Source: Rahnella perminowiae
GTDB lineage: Bacteria > Pseudomonadota > Gammaproteobacteria > Enterobacterales > Enterobacteriaceae
Length of the DNA: 46,656 bases
Reading direction: 5' to 3'
Assembly (NCBI RefSeq): GCF_019049755.1
Contig: NZ_JAFMOS010000637.1
Coordinates: forward strand, 1-46,656
In this document: in pieces, positions 38,928-46,656 of the stretch
Layout of the letters: the number at the start of each line of letters is the position of its first letter
Position numbering within the stretch: position 1 is the first letter of the stretch
Notes under the pieces: model-generated
The model's input: only the letters and a program-made list of their open reading frames with translations
What the model was told of the DNA's origin: nothing
Database searches by the model: none
Made by a program: the position numbers and the translations under genes

Positions 38928-39380
38928 ACATCTCCCTGTTACACGGTTGTTACTCAATATCAGTAACACCTATAGTAATGCAGCGTGCGTTTACGGTGAA
39001 TCACCATCATCATTTGTCCGCACAAAGCCTGCGGCAGAAAAGCGTCAGTTTCAGGCACGATAACAACCTGGTGAGGATGTTAAGCTCAAATAGCCCGACT
39101 GAAACGGTTCAGCTGAGAATAAACCAAACAGTGAATAAAAGGAATAATTCGTAGAAGAAGGCCGCATTAATCGCTCCGATTGCTGAAAAAAACACCAGCC
39201 AATTCGGTGTATTCACAGTGATTTTACTTTTTCATCACCTTTTCGACAGTGATTTCCCTCATAAACCGACGGATTGAAACCGTTCCGGCATGCAGGCAGT
39301 GTAACCGAGCCCGCCTCGGAACGGTTTGACCTGTGTCATTTCGCGCGAAACTGAGAACGGGTACCGGAAAATACAGGCGA
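38928..39380. other. epd upstream region
   Basis: About 450 bases without a gene between epd and the tktA terminator. It must contain the epd-pgk-fbaA promoters. I found no small gene, repeat or recognised site; one loose inverted repeat (GTGAT/ATCAC) around 39219-39239 has the wrong spacing for CRP. Confidence 0.5.
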
Positions 39381-39405
39381 AAAAAAAGCACCCGAAGGTG
39401 CTTTT
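39381..39405 (-). terminator. Intrinsic terminator after tktA
   Basis: On the minus strand AAAAGCACC-TTCG-GGTGCTTTT is followed by TTTTCG, 22 bases after the tktA stop. Confidence 0.92.
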
Positions 39406-39426
39406 AACGGCATAAGAAATGCGGAG

Positions 39427-41421
39427 TTACTTCAGTAACGCCTGTGCCTGAGCAACAACGTTATCAACAGTGAAACCGAACTCTTTGAACAACAACTCTG
39501 CCGGAGCAGATTCGCCGAAGCTATGCATACCGACGATTGCACCGTTCAGGCCGACGTATTTGAACCAGTAATCAGCGATACCGGCTTCAACCGCAACACG
39601 GGCAGAAACGGCTTTCGGCAAGACCGATTCACGGTAAGCGGCGTCTTGTTTGTCGAAGGCATCCGTAGACGGCATGGAAACCACACGCACTTTGGTGCCC
39701 GCAGCAGCCAGTTTGTCAGCCGCTTCAACAGTGATACCCACTTCAGAACCGGTGGCAATCAGGATCACGTCCGGCGTACCGTCGCAATCTTTCAGCACGT
39801 AACCCCCGCGCGCCACGTTGGCCAGTTGTTCAGGCGTACGTGGTTGCTGGGTCAGGTTCTGACGGGAGAAAATCAGGGTAACCGGGCCGTCGTTACGCTC
39901 AATCGCGTATTTCCATGCCACAGCAGATTCAACCTGATCCGCAGGACGCCAGGTGCTCATGTTTGGCGTAACGCGCAGGCTGGCAATTTGCTCAACCGGC
40001 TGGTGCGTCGGGCCGTCTTCGCCCAGACCGATGGAGTCATGGGTGTACACGAAAACGTTGCGGATTTTCATCAGTGCCGCCATACGCACCGCGTTACGCG
40101 CGTATTCCACAAACATCAGGAAAGTCGCAGAATACGGCAGGAAACCGCCATGCAGCGCGATACCGTTGGTGATTGCTGTCATACCGAATTCACGCACGCC
40201 ATAATGGATGTAGTTACCCGCCTGATCGTCGCCGATAGACTTCGAACCAGACCACATGGTCAGGTTGCTGGGTGCCAGGTCAGCAGAGCCGCCCAGGAAC
40301 TCAGGCAACACTTTACCAAAAGCTTCCAGCGCATTCTGGGAGGCTTTACGGCTGGCGATGTTTGCAGGGTTAGCCTGCAGCTGTTCGATGAATTTCTGTG
40401 CTTCAGTTTCCCAGTTTGCTGGCAGCTCGCCGTTCACACGACGTTTGAACTCTTTTGCCAGCTCAGGATAGGCTTTCGCATAGGCATCAAACTTGTCGTT
40501 CCACGCGGCTTCTTTGGCTTTACCGGCTTCTTTCGCATCCCACTGCGCATAGATATCTTGCGGGATTTCAAAGGCGGCATATTTCCAGCCCAGCGCTTCA
40601 CGGGTAGCGGCTACTTCAGCTGCGCCCAGTGCGGCACCATGTACATCGTGAGTACCGGCTTTGTTCGGCGAACCGAAACCGATCACGGTTTTACACATCA
40701 GCAGGGAAGGTTTGTCGGTAACTTTATGCGCTTCTTCAATGGCCGCTTTGATGGCGTCAGGATTATGACCATCAACACCACGTACCACGTGCCAGCCGTA
40801 AGCTTCGAAACGTGCCGCGGTATCGTCGGTGAACCAGCCTTCTACGTGACCATCAATAGAGATACCGTTGTCATCATAAAACGCGGTCAGTTTGCCGAGT
40901 TTCATGGTACCGGCCAGTGAACACACTTCGTGAGAAATGCCTTCCATCATGCAGCCGTCGCCCAGAAACGCATAGGTCTGGTGATCGACAATGTCATGGC
41001 CTGGTTTGTTGAACTGTGCTGCCAGCGTACGTTCTGCAATAGCGAAACCGACGGCATTCGCGATGCCCTGTCCCAGCGGACCGGTGGTGGTTTCAACGCC
41101 AGGCGTATAACCGTATTCCGGATGGCCCGGGGTTTTAGAGTGCAGCTGACGGAAATTAGCCAGTTCGCTCATCGGCAGATCATAGCCGGTGAGATGCAGC
41201 AGGCTGTAAATCAGCATAGAACCATGACCATTGGACAGCACGAAACGGTCACGGTCCGCCCAGTGCGGGTTAGTCGGGTTATGATTAAGGTAATCGCGCC
41301 ACAGCACTTCGGCAATGTCTGCCATGCCCATAGGGGCACCAGGGTGGCCGGAATTCGCTTTCTGCACGGCATCCATACTAAGTGCGCGAATAGCGTTCGC
41401 AAGCTCTTTACGAGAGGACAT
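39427..41421 (-). CDS. tktA: Transketolase
   Basis: This 664-residue thiamine-diphosphate enzyme of the pentose phosphate pathway transfers two-carbon ketol units. Motifs in order: [14 protein letters not shown], the ThDP/metal motif [27 protein letters not shown] with DNGISIDG, the glutamate in [18 protein letters not shown] (about residue 411) and [24 protein letters not shown]. The length is within one residue of E. coli TktA. GGAGTAGAAC precedes the ATG. It is divergent from loiP. The tktA name rather than tktB rests on synteny with loiP, epd and speA. Confidence 0.97.
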   Translation of the reverse strand: MSSRKELANAIRALSMDAVQKANSGHPGAPMGMADIAEVLWRDYLNHNPTNPHWADRDRFVLSNGHGSMLIYSLLHLTGYDLPMSELANFRQLHSKTPGHPEYGYTPGVETTTGPLGQGIANAVGFAIAERTLAAQFNKPGHDIVDHQTYAFLGDGCMMEGISHEVCSLAGTMKLGKLTAFYDDNGISIDGHVEGWFTDDTAARFEAYGWHVVRGVDGHNPDAIKAAIEEAHKVTDKPSLLMCKTVIGFGSPNKAGTHDVHGAALGAAEVAATREALGWKYAAFEIPQDIYAQWDAKEAGKAKEAAWNDKFDAYAKAYPELAKEFKRRVNGELPANWETEAQKFIEQLQANPANIASRKASQNALEAFGKVLPEFLGGSADLAPSNLTMWSGSKSIGDDQAGNYIHYGVREFGMTAITNGIALHGGFLPYSATFLMFVEYARNAVRMAALMKIRNVFVYTHDSIGLGEDGPTHQPVEQIASLRVTPNMSTWRPADQVESAVAWKYAIERNDGPVTLIFSRQNLTQQPRTPEQLANVARGGYVLKDCDGTPDVILIATGSEVGITVEAADKLAAAGTKVRVVSMPSTDAFDKQDAAYRESVLPKAVSARVAVEAGIADYWFKYVGLNGAIVGMHSFGESAPAELLFKEFGFTVDNVVAQAQALLK

Positions 41422-41669
41422 GTTCTACTCCAGGTCGGATTAAAAAAGCAGTCAAGAAAGTCATTTTCTCAGACTCGGCATTAAAACGGCAATCTCTAAT
41501 CACTCTCGTGATTAAGTTCACAAAATCCGCTTTTAAATCAGTGCGTTTTTTCGGACTTACACTATAGATCGTGCACTGCCAAAAACCTATCTTAACGCTA
41601 TCCTTACAGTCAGAGCCTTTTTCAGGCTGTATTCGCTGTTTTGTTAACTTTCTCCGGGAACCCAAATTG

Positions 41670-42422
41670 ATGAAATTTCACCCTGTTATGTTGAGCCTTT
41701 TTGCCGCATCGCTGGTCAGTGGCTGCGCTAATGTCAATACCGATACCTTAATGCAGTCCGGCGCGCAGGCTTATCAGGCCTATACGCTGAGTGACGCCGA
41801 CGTTAAAACACTGAGCGTACAATCCTGCGAGGAGATGGATAAAAAGGCACAAATTGCTCCCGACAGCAGTGAATACGCACAACGCCTGAAAAAAATCTCG
41901 GCGGCACTGGGTGATAACATTAATGGCACCCCTGCCAACTATAAGGTTTACCTGACCAAAGACGTCAACGCCTGGGCGATGGCGAACGGCTGCATCCGTG
42001 TTTACAGCGGCCTGATGGATATGATGAATGACAATGAAGTGGAAGGCGTTCTCGGTCATGAAATGGGTCACGTCGCGCTCGGTCACACCCGCAAAGCCAT
42101 GCAGGTCGCTTACAGCGCTACCGCAGCACGCTCTGCAATTTCTTCGCTTGGTGGCGTCAGCGCCACCTTGTCGCAGTCACAACTGGCGGACCTGGGCGAG
42201 AAATATGTTAACGCACAGTTCTCCCAGAAGCAGGAATCCGAAGCGGACGATTATTCTTTCGATCTGCTGAAAAAACGGGGTATTGATCCGACAGGTCTGG
42301 CGACCAGTTTTGAGAAGCTGGCCAAACTGGATCAGGGGAGCAGTATCGGCTGGTTTGACGATCACCCGTCTTCAGAGGCACGTGCGAAACATATACGTGA
42401 ACGTATCGCTGCCGGAAAATAA
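41670..42422 (+). CDS. loiP: M48-family metalloprotease lipoprotein LoiP
   Basis: This 250-residue outer-membrane lipoprotein protease was formerly called YggG. The lipoprotein signal ends at LVSGC, so the cysteine near residue 17 should be lipidated. The zinc motif HEMGH lies in EGVLGHEMGHVALGH near residue 130, with the third ligand region EADDYSFDLL near 195. KDVNAWAMANGCIRVYSGLMDMMNDNEVEGV matches E. coli LoiP, which is induced by low osmolarity and cleaves between phenylalanines. I chose the ATG at 41670 (MKFHPVML), which places the signal peptide correctly; an upstream in-frame start is not supported. The ribosome site is weak. Confidence 0.93.
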   Translation: MKFHPVMLSLFAASLVSGCANVNTDTLMQSGAQAYQAYTLSDADVKTLSVQSCEEMDKKAQIAPDSSEYAQRLKKISAALGDNINGTPANYKVYLTKDVNAWAMANGCIRVYSGLMDMMNDNEVEGVLGHEMGHVALGHTRKAMQVAYSATAARSAISSLGGVSATLSQSQLADLGEKYVNAQFSQKQESEADDYSFDLLKKRGIDPTGLATSFEKLAKLDQGSSIGWFDDHPSSEARAKHIRERIAAGK

Positions 42423-42429
42423 CCCCATT

Positions 42430-42455
42430 AAGGCGCAAAATGTTGCGCCTTTCAC
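42430..42455 (+). terminator. Intrinsic terminator after loiP
   Basis: AAGGCGCAA-AATG-TTGCGCCTT is a perfect 9-bp stem, followed by TCACTTTC. It starts 8 bases after the loiP stop. Confidence 0.75.
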
Positions 42456-42559
42456 TTTCATTTCGCACAACAATGATTTCTGCTTCATGGTTAATAAAGC
42501 AACAATTTTACCTATCAATATAAAATACGTTCACGAAATAAGTAACGAAAGCAGGACGT

Positions 42560-42584
42560 AAAAACGCCCGGACAAGCCGGGCGT
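42560..42584 (-). terminator. Intrinsic terminator after speA
   Basis: On the minus strand ACGCCCGG-CTTGT-CCGGGCGT is followed by TTTTAC, about 30 bases after the speA stop. Confidence 0.9.
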
Positions 42585-42614
42585 TGAGGCGCAGAGAATA
42601 AAAGAACCGGACTT

Positions 42615-44594
42615 TTATTCGTCTTCCAGATAGGTATAACCGTATAAACCGGCTTCGAACTCTTCGACAAACTGGGCCTGCAATTCGGCATCCAAATCTG
42701 TTTCTTTCACCTGATCGCGGAAGCGGGAAAGCAATACGTTAGGATCCAATTGCACGTATTCCAGCATGTCCGCAACCGTATCGCCTTCATCTGACTGCTG
42801 CACTTCAATGCTGCCGTCAGGGAAGACAAACACATCCACCGCAGCAGTGTCGCCGAACAGGTTATGCATGTTGCCGAGAATTTCCTGATACGCACCGACC
42901 ATAAAGAAACCCAGCACCGGCGGATTCTCAGGGTCATACGGCGGCATTGGCATGGTGGTCGCGACGCCGTCACCGTCGATATAGTGATCGATAGTACCGT
43001 CGGAGTCACAGGTGATGTCCAGCAGTACCGCACGGCCTACAGGCGGTTTATCCAGACCTTCCAGCGGCAGAACCGGGAACAACTGATCGATACCCCATGC
43101 ATCCGGCATCGACTGGAACAGCGAGAAGTTGACGTACAGTTTGTCCGCCATACGTTCCTGCAATTCGTCAATAATCGGGCGGTGAGCACGGTTACTCGGA
43201 TCCAGCTGATCCTGAATTTTATTACAGATATTCAGGTAGATATCTTCCGCCCAGGCACGCTGCGTCAGATCCAAAATTCCGTGCGCATATTGTGAATGGA
43301 CATCGTGCAGGTCCATCTGGCTGTCGTGCAGCCATTCACGAAGCGAGCGCCGGTTTTCCGGATCGTGCATTTCGTTCCAGGTATCCCACATGCTGCCCAG
43401 CGCACGCGGTGCATCCGGTTCAGGTGCCGCCGGCTCTTTAAACTCATTGCGCTCAACACCAATGACATTCGACACCAGCACAGTATGGTGCGCGGTCACG
43501 GCACGACCAGACTCAGTGATCACCGTCGGATGCGGCAGACCATGTTCGTTACAGGCGTCGCCGATCCCCCAGATAACGTTATTGGCATATTCATTCAGGC
43601 CATAGTTCACCGAGCAATCAGACTGTGAACGGGTTCCTTCGTAATCCACACCCAGGCCACCGCCCACGTCGAAGCACTGAATATTAACGCCCAGTTTGTG
43701 CAGTTCTACGTAGAAACGCGCGGATTCACGTACACCGGTCGAGATGTCACGAATATTCGCCAGCTGTGAACCCAGGTGGAAATGCAGCAGTTGCAGGCTT
43801 TCCAGACGCCCTGCCTCACGCAACATTTCGACCAGTTGCAGAACCTGAGAGGCTGCCAGGCCAAACTTAGATTTCTCGCCACCGCTGGACTGCCATTTAC
43901 CGGAGCCCTGTGAGGACAGACGCGCACGCACGCCCAGACGCGGAACAACGTTCAGGCGTTCAGCTTCTTCCAGCACCAGTTTAATCTCAGTCATCTTCTC
44001 GATAACCAGATAAACCTTGTGCCCGAGTTTCTCGCCGATCAGGGCCAGACGGATGTATTCACGGTCTTTATAACCGTTACAGACGATCACGGAACGGGTC
44101 ATCCCGGCGTGCGCCAGCACGGCCATCAGCTCAGCTTTTGAGCCGGCTTCCAGACCCAGCGGTTCACCCGATTCCACCAGCGATTCAATGACACGGCGGT
44201 GCTGGTTGACCTTAATCGGGTACACCAGGAAGTAGTCACCCTCGTAGCCAAAAGATTCACGCGCACGTTTAAAGGCGGCGTTAATCGAACGCAGACGGTG
44301 CTGTAGAATTTGTGGGAAACAGAACAATGCCGGCAGACGCTGACCGTCCTGTTCCCGCATGTCTTTTACCAGTTGTGCCAGATCGACACGGGCAGAAGGC
44401 TCGTCTGGATCCGGGCAAACACTGATGTGGCCCAGTTCATTGACGTCATAATAATTGTTACCCCAATAGGCAACGTTGTAAGTGCGCAGCATCTTGCTGG
44501 CATCACGATCGTTCACGGCAACCTCCTGCATGGAGCGCAAAAAAACAGTATCGTCCGAATGTGGCGGACGGTGGGACTGGATGTCATCAGACAT
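42615..44594 (-). CDS. speA: Biosynthetic arginine decarboxylase
   Basis: This 659-residue PLP enzyme of the alanine-racemase fold group IV makes agmatine from arginine for putrescine synthesis. The PLP lysine lies in [12 protein letters not shown] near residue 125. HFHLGSQ, the glycine motif [18 protein letters not shown], and the catalytic cysteine region [15 protein letters not shown] near residue 525 follow. AGAGGATTTACCT precedes the ATG. In E. coli agmatinase speB lies directly downstream; here the next gene is the unrelated loiP, so agmatine use must depend on enzymes outside the window. A short YqgB-like frame overlaps the start. Confidence 0.97.
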   Translation of the reverse strand: MSDDIQSHRPPHSDDTVFLRSMQEVAVNDRDASKMLRTYNVAYWGNNYYDVNELGHISVCPDPDEPSARVDLAQLVKDMREQDGQRLPALFCFPQILQHRLRSINAAFKRARESFGYEGDYFLVYPIKVNQHRRVIESLVESGEPLGLEAGSKAELMAVLAHAGMTRSVIVCNGYKDREYIRLALIGEKLGHKVYLVIEKMTEIKLVLEEAERLNVVPRLGVRARLSSQGSGKWQSSGGEKSKFGLAASQVLQLVEMLREAGRLESLQLLHFHLGSQLANIRDISTGVRESARFYVELHKLGVNIQCFDVGGGLGVDYEGTRSQSDCSVNYGLNEYANNVIWGIGDACNEHGLPHPTVITESGRAVTAHHTVLVSNVIGVERNEFKEPAAPEPDAPRALGSMWDTWNEMHDPENRRSLREWLHDSQMDLHDVHSQYAHGILDLTQRAWAEDIYLNICNKIQDQLDPSNRAHRPIIDELQERMADKLYVNFSLFQSMPDAWGIDQLFPVLPLEGLDKPPVGRAVLLDITCDSDGTIDHYIDGDGVATTMPMPPYDPENPPVLGFFMVGAYQEILGNMHNLFGDTAAVDVFVFPDGSIEVQQSDEGDTVADMLEYVQLDPNVLLSRFRDQVKETDLDAELQAQFVEEFEAGLYGYTYLEDE

Positions 44595-44730
44595 AGGTAA
44601 ATCCTCTTTCTATACTGACAACATGGCCAGCCACTATCGCAGTAACAACAGGTGAGAACAACCCGCAAGCCTGGCTTTCAGACAGGATAAAACCCTGTGT
44701 GCCGCAGCCATAGGACTGTTTTCTACTCAT
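44587..44730 (-). CDS. yqgB: YqgB-like small protein upstream of speA
   Basis: A 47-residue frame starts [10 protein letters not shown] and ends GFTYV, and overlaps the speA start by 8 bases. Its middle ([18 protein letters not shown]) aligns with the YGLLSQFQAAIVVNCFTL region of E. coli YqgB, the short acid-stress-related protein encoded at the same place before speA. The position, size and resemblance support a real gene. No strong Shine-Dalgarno sequence lies before the ATG at 44730. The overlap suggests coupling with speA. The homology rests on recall of the E. coli sequence. Confidence 0.65.
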   Translation of the reverse strand: MSRKQSYGCGTQGFILSESQACGLFSPVVTAIVAGHVVSIERGFTYV

Positions 44731-45472
44731 ATCATTGTAAAACACGTTTTTAGACTCCGTGTAACGAGTCGGGAGAAATCAGGGACGGATGCCCCGGGAG
44801 ATCGCAGGCTACATCAGTTATATGTCGGAAGTGCGATGTACACACAGCCGGGTTTACTGAGCAGCGTACAGATGTCGGCGGCTGACCTGTCTATAGTCAG
44901 ACTGTCTGTAACATCGAAGAGATAACAGACGTTTTGCTAACAGAAATGCTGAGGAGAATGCTGCAGGGCGCAATGAAGGCTGCAGGGGATGCTGTTGAAA
45001 TGTTACAAGCGGTAAAAAGTGGGTCATTAAACTAACCACCTCCACACGTGCCACGCATCACCCGCGGGCATTCGAGCTGAGAAAACAGTAATTACTGGAA
45101 TACGCTGCATCTGCAGGGCCTGCAGAAATATGCATAGCGCGCGCCGTTTATACCGGCAACCCGCTGTAATTGCAAAATGAAAATGTGGTGTAAATAGTTT
45201 CAGGCCGTGAATATCACTGCAAACCCGCACAATAACACCCACTCTGTCACAAAAATGACTGGCATTCGGGACACCTGCTATCCTAAAATAGCCATCCAGA
45301 TGTTAATCCGTCCACACGCATGGGTGGTTTAACGCGCAAACTGCTTCAAGGCTTTGCCTAATGGGGACATGCAGGACGCATTGCGACAATGGCGAGCTCC
45401 GCTCCTCATCTGCCCGTCACCCCAGTGCTATGCAGTGATATCTAACCCGTCGTATGTAAGGTAAAGAACATA
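44731..45472. other. Region between yqgB and metK
   Basis: About 740 bases with no convincing gene. It holds the divergent promoters of yqgB-speA and metK, a perfect short palindrome CTGCAGG-G-CCTGCAG near 45113-45127, and the met-box-like octamers at 45298-45321. Short frames of about 66-71 codons exist on the minus strand but show no family features or good ribosome sites. A long metK leader is possible. Confidence 0.5.
45255..45321 (+). promoter_or_regulatory. Candidate metK promoter with MetJ-box-like array
   Basis: A possible -10 TATCCT (45279-45284) lies 18 bases after ATGACT (45255-45260). Just downstream are three contiguous octamers, AGATGTTA, ATCCGTCC and ACACGCAT (45298-45321), each matching the met box AGACGTCT at five of eight positions. 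Arrays of weak boxes are how MetJ commonly acts, and metK is a known MetJ target. The element lies about 150 bases before the metK start. Confidence 0.4.
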
Positions 45473-46624
45473 ATGGCTAAACACCTCTTCACGTCCGAAT
45501 CCGTTTCGGAAGGACATCCAGATAAAATTGCTGACCAGATTTCCGATGCCGTACTGGACGCAATTTTAGAGCAAGACCCAAAAGCACGTGTTGCATGTGA
45601 AACTTATGTCAAAACCGGCATGGTCCTGGTTGGCGGTGAAATCACCACCAGCGCATGGGTCGACGTTGAAGAAATCACACGTCAGACTGTTCGCGAAATT
45701 GGCTATATCCATTCTGACATGGGTTTCGATGCCAATTCCTGTGCAGTGCTGAGCGCTATCGGTAAGCAATCTCCGGATATCAATCAGGGCGTTGACCGTA
45801 CTGATCCGCTGGAACAAGGCGCGGGTGACCAGGGGCTGATGTTTGGTTATGCAACCAACGAAACCAGCGTACTGATGCCAGCACCTATTACGTATGCACA
45901 CCGTCTGGTGCAGCGTCAGGCTGAAGTGCGTAAATCAGGCACGTTGCCGTGGCTGCGCCCTGATGCCAAAAGCCAGGTCACTTTTCAGTATGACGAAGGC
46001 AAAATCGTCGGCATCGATGCGGTCGTACTGTCTACCCAGCATTCAGAAGACATCTCGCTGAAAGATTTGCAGGAAGCGGTGATGGAAGAAATCATCAAAC
46101 CTGTGTTGCCAGCAGAATGGCTGAACGCCGGTACCAAATATCATATTAACCCGACCGGCCGTTTCGTTATCGGCGGCCCGATGGGTGACTGCGGTCTGAC
46201 CGGTCGTAAAATTATCGTGGATACTTACGGCGGCATGGCCCGTCACGGTGGTGGTGCGTTCTCCGGTAAAGATCCGTCGAAAGTTGACCGTTCAGCGGCT
46301 TACGCAGCACGTTATGTGGCAAAAAACATCGTGGCTGCTGGTCTGGCTGACCGTTGTGAAATTCAGGTGTCCTACGCGATTGGCGTGGCGGAACCGACTT
46401 CCATCATGGTGGAAACCTTCGGCACCGGTAAAGTTTCCAATGAACAACTGACCCTGCTGGTACGCGAGTTCTTCGACCTGCGCCCATACGGTTTGATCCA
46501 GATGATGGATCTGTTACACCCAATCTACAAAGAAACCGCAGCCTACGGTCACTTTGGCCGTGAGCATTTCCCTTGGGAAAAAACCGACAAGGCCGCTCAG
46601 TTGCGCGAAGCCGCTGGTTTATAA
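45473..46624 (+). CDS. metK: S-adenosylmethionine synthase
   Basis: MetK is a 383-residue enzyme that makes S-adenosylmethionine from methionine and ATP. The start is [30 protein letters not shown]. The two family signatures are [15 protein letters not shown] near residue 115 and [19 protein letters not shown] near residue 260. Length and order match E. coli MetK (384). TAAGGTAAAGAACATA precedes the ATG. The gene is complete; 32 bases after its stop remain in the window. Confidence 0.98.
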   Translation: MAKHLFTSESVSEGHPDKIADQISDAVLDAILEQDPKARVACETYVKTGMVLVGGEITTSAWVDVEEITRQTVREIGYIHSDMGFDANSCAVLSAIGKQSPDINQGVDRTDPLEQGAGDQGLMFGYATNETSVLMPAPITYAHRLVQRQAEVRKSGTLPWLRPDAKSQVTFQYDEGKIVGIDAVVLSTQHSEDISLKDLQEAVMEEIIKPVLPAEWLNAGTKYHINPTGRFVIGGPMGDCGLTGRKIIVDTYGGMARHGGGAFSGKDPSKVDRSAAYAARYVAKNIVAAGLADRCEIQVSYAIGVAEPTSIMVETFGTGKVSNEQLTLLVREFFDLRPYGLIQMMDLLHPIYKETAAYGHFGREHFPWEKTDKAAQLREAAGL

Positions 46625-46656
46625 GAAACCCGGGCGTCATAAAATCTCTTCAACCC

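Noticed and set aside
38928-39380. CRP-like inverted repeat upstream of epd
   Set aside because: GTGAT and ATCAC arms are separated by about 11 bases, not the spacing needed for CRP.
39523-40920. Long open frame (465 codons) on the plus strand opposite tktA
   Set aside because: It is an antisense shadow of a highly biased, highly conserved transketolase gene; its translation shows no domain and is rich in His/Arg/Gln as expected of a complement frame.
44854-45242. Two minus-strand frames of 66-71 codons upstream of metK
   Set aside because: No ribosome site, low-complexity composition and no recognisable family; resemblance to dubious E. coli yqgC/yqgD-type frames is not enough.

Overview
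The window is chromosomal DNA of an enterobacterium. Most of it follows a block of housekeeping genes whose order I know from Escherichia coli: ygfF-gcvPHT-ubiI-ubiH-pepP-ygfB / zapA-ssrS-fau / serA-rpiA / argP / yggE-argO-mscS / fbaA-pgk-epd / tktA / loiP / speA-yqgB / metK. Protein lengths and motifs match those families closely, but there are differences (extra lac and asr loci, speB and scp genes absent, a sugar operon beside ygfF). These point to a relative of Rahnella, Ewingella or Serratia (Yersiniaceae) rather than to E. coli itself. That genus-level placement is inference.

Layout. Positions 97-1786 hold an overlapping AbiE-type antitoxin/toxin pair with its own terminator. Positions 1863-2340 hold a small unknown gene on the minus strand, preceded by a strongly structured leader that resembles the phage C4-type antisense arrangement. 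Positions 2583-10667 are a minus-strand sugar operon in transcription order: DeoR-family regulator, periplasmic binding protein, double ATPase, two permeases, AlsE-like epimerase, ROK (AlsK-like) kinase and PfkB (ribokinase-like) kinase. It has a near-consensus CRP site upstream. It should import a C5/C6 sugar of the allose/allulose/ribose type and pass it to fructose-6-phosphate.

Positions 11000-16413 carry ygfF and the glycine cleavage operon gcvTHP. Positions 16724-21097 carry ygfB-pepP-ubiH-ubiI (ubiquinone hydroxylases, proline aminopeptidase). Then come zapA, 6S RNA and fau on the plus strand. At 22698-23491 sits an acid-shock module: a candidate RstA box, asr with an expanded repeat region, and a 27-residue membrane peptide like YdgU. 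Next are serA and rpiA, then argP on the plus strand convergent with yggE, then argO (the known ArgP target) and mscS.

A lacI-lacZ-lacY operon without lacA lies at 29688-35332, between mscS and fbaA. Its control region has the same architecture as the E. coli lac promoter: CRP half-site, -35/-10, operator O1, and an O2-like operator inside lacZ. It is followed by epd-pgk-fbaA (lower glycolysis and vitamin B6 precursor synthesis), tktA, loiP on the plus strand, yqgB-speA without speB, and metK at the right edge. A tandem array of weak met-box-like octamers lies upstream of metK.

I see no rRNA, tRNA, insertion sequence, integrase, CRISPR array or origin. Two copies of a paired-palindrome (REP-like) element lie just downstream of operon-terminal genes. 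The least explained parts are the structured leader with its unknown gene, the substrate of the sugar operon, and the roughly 740 bases upstream of metK.
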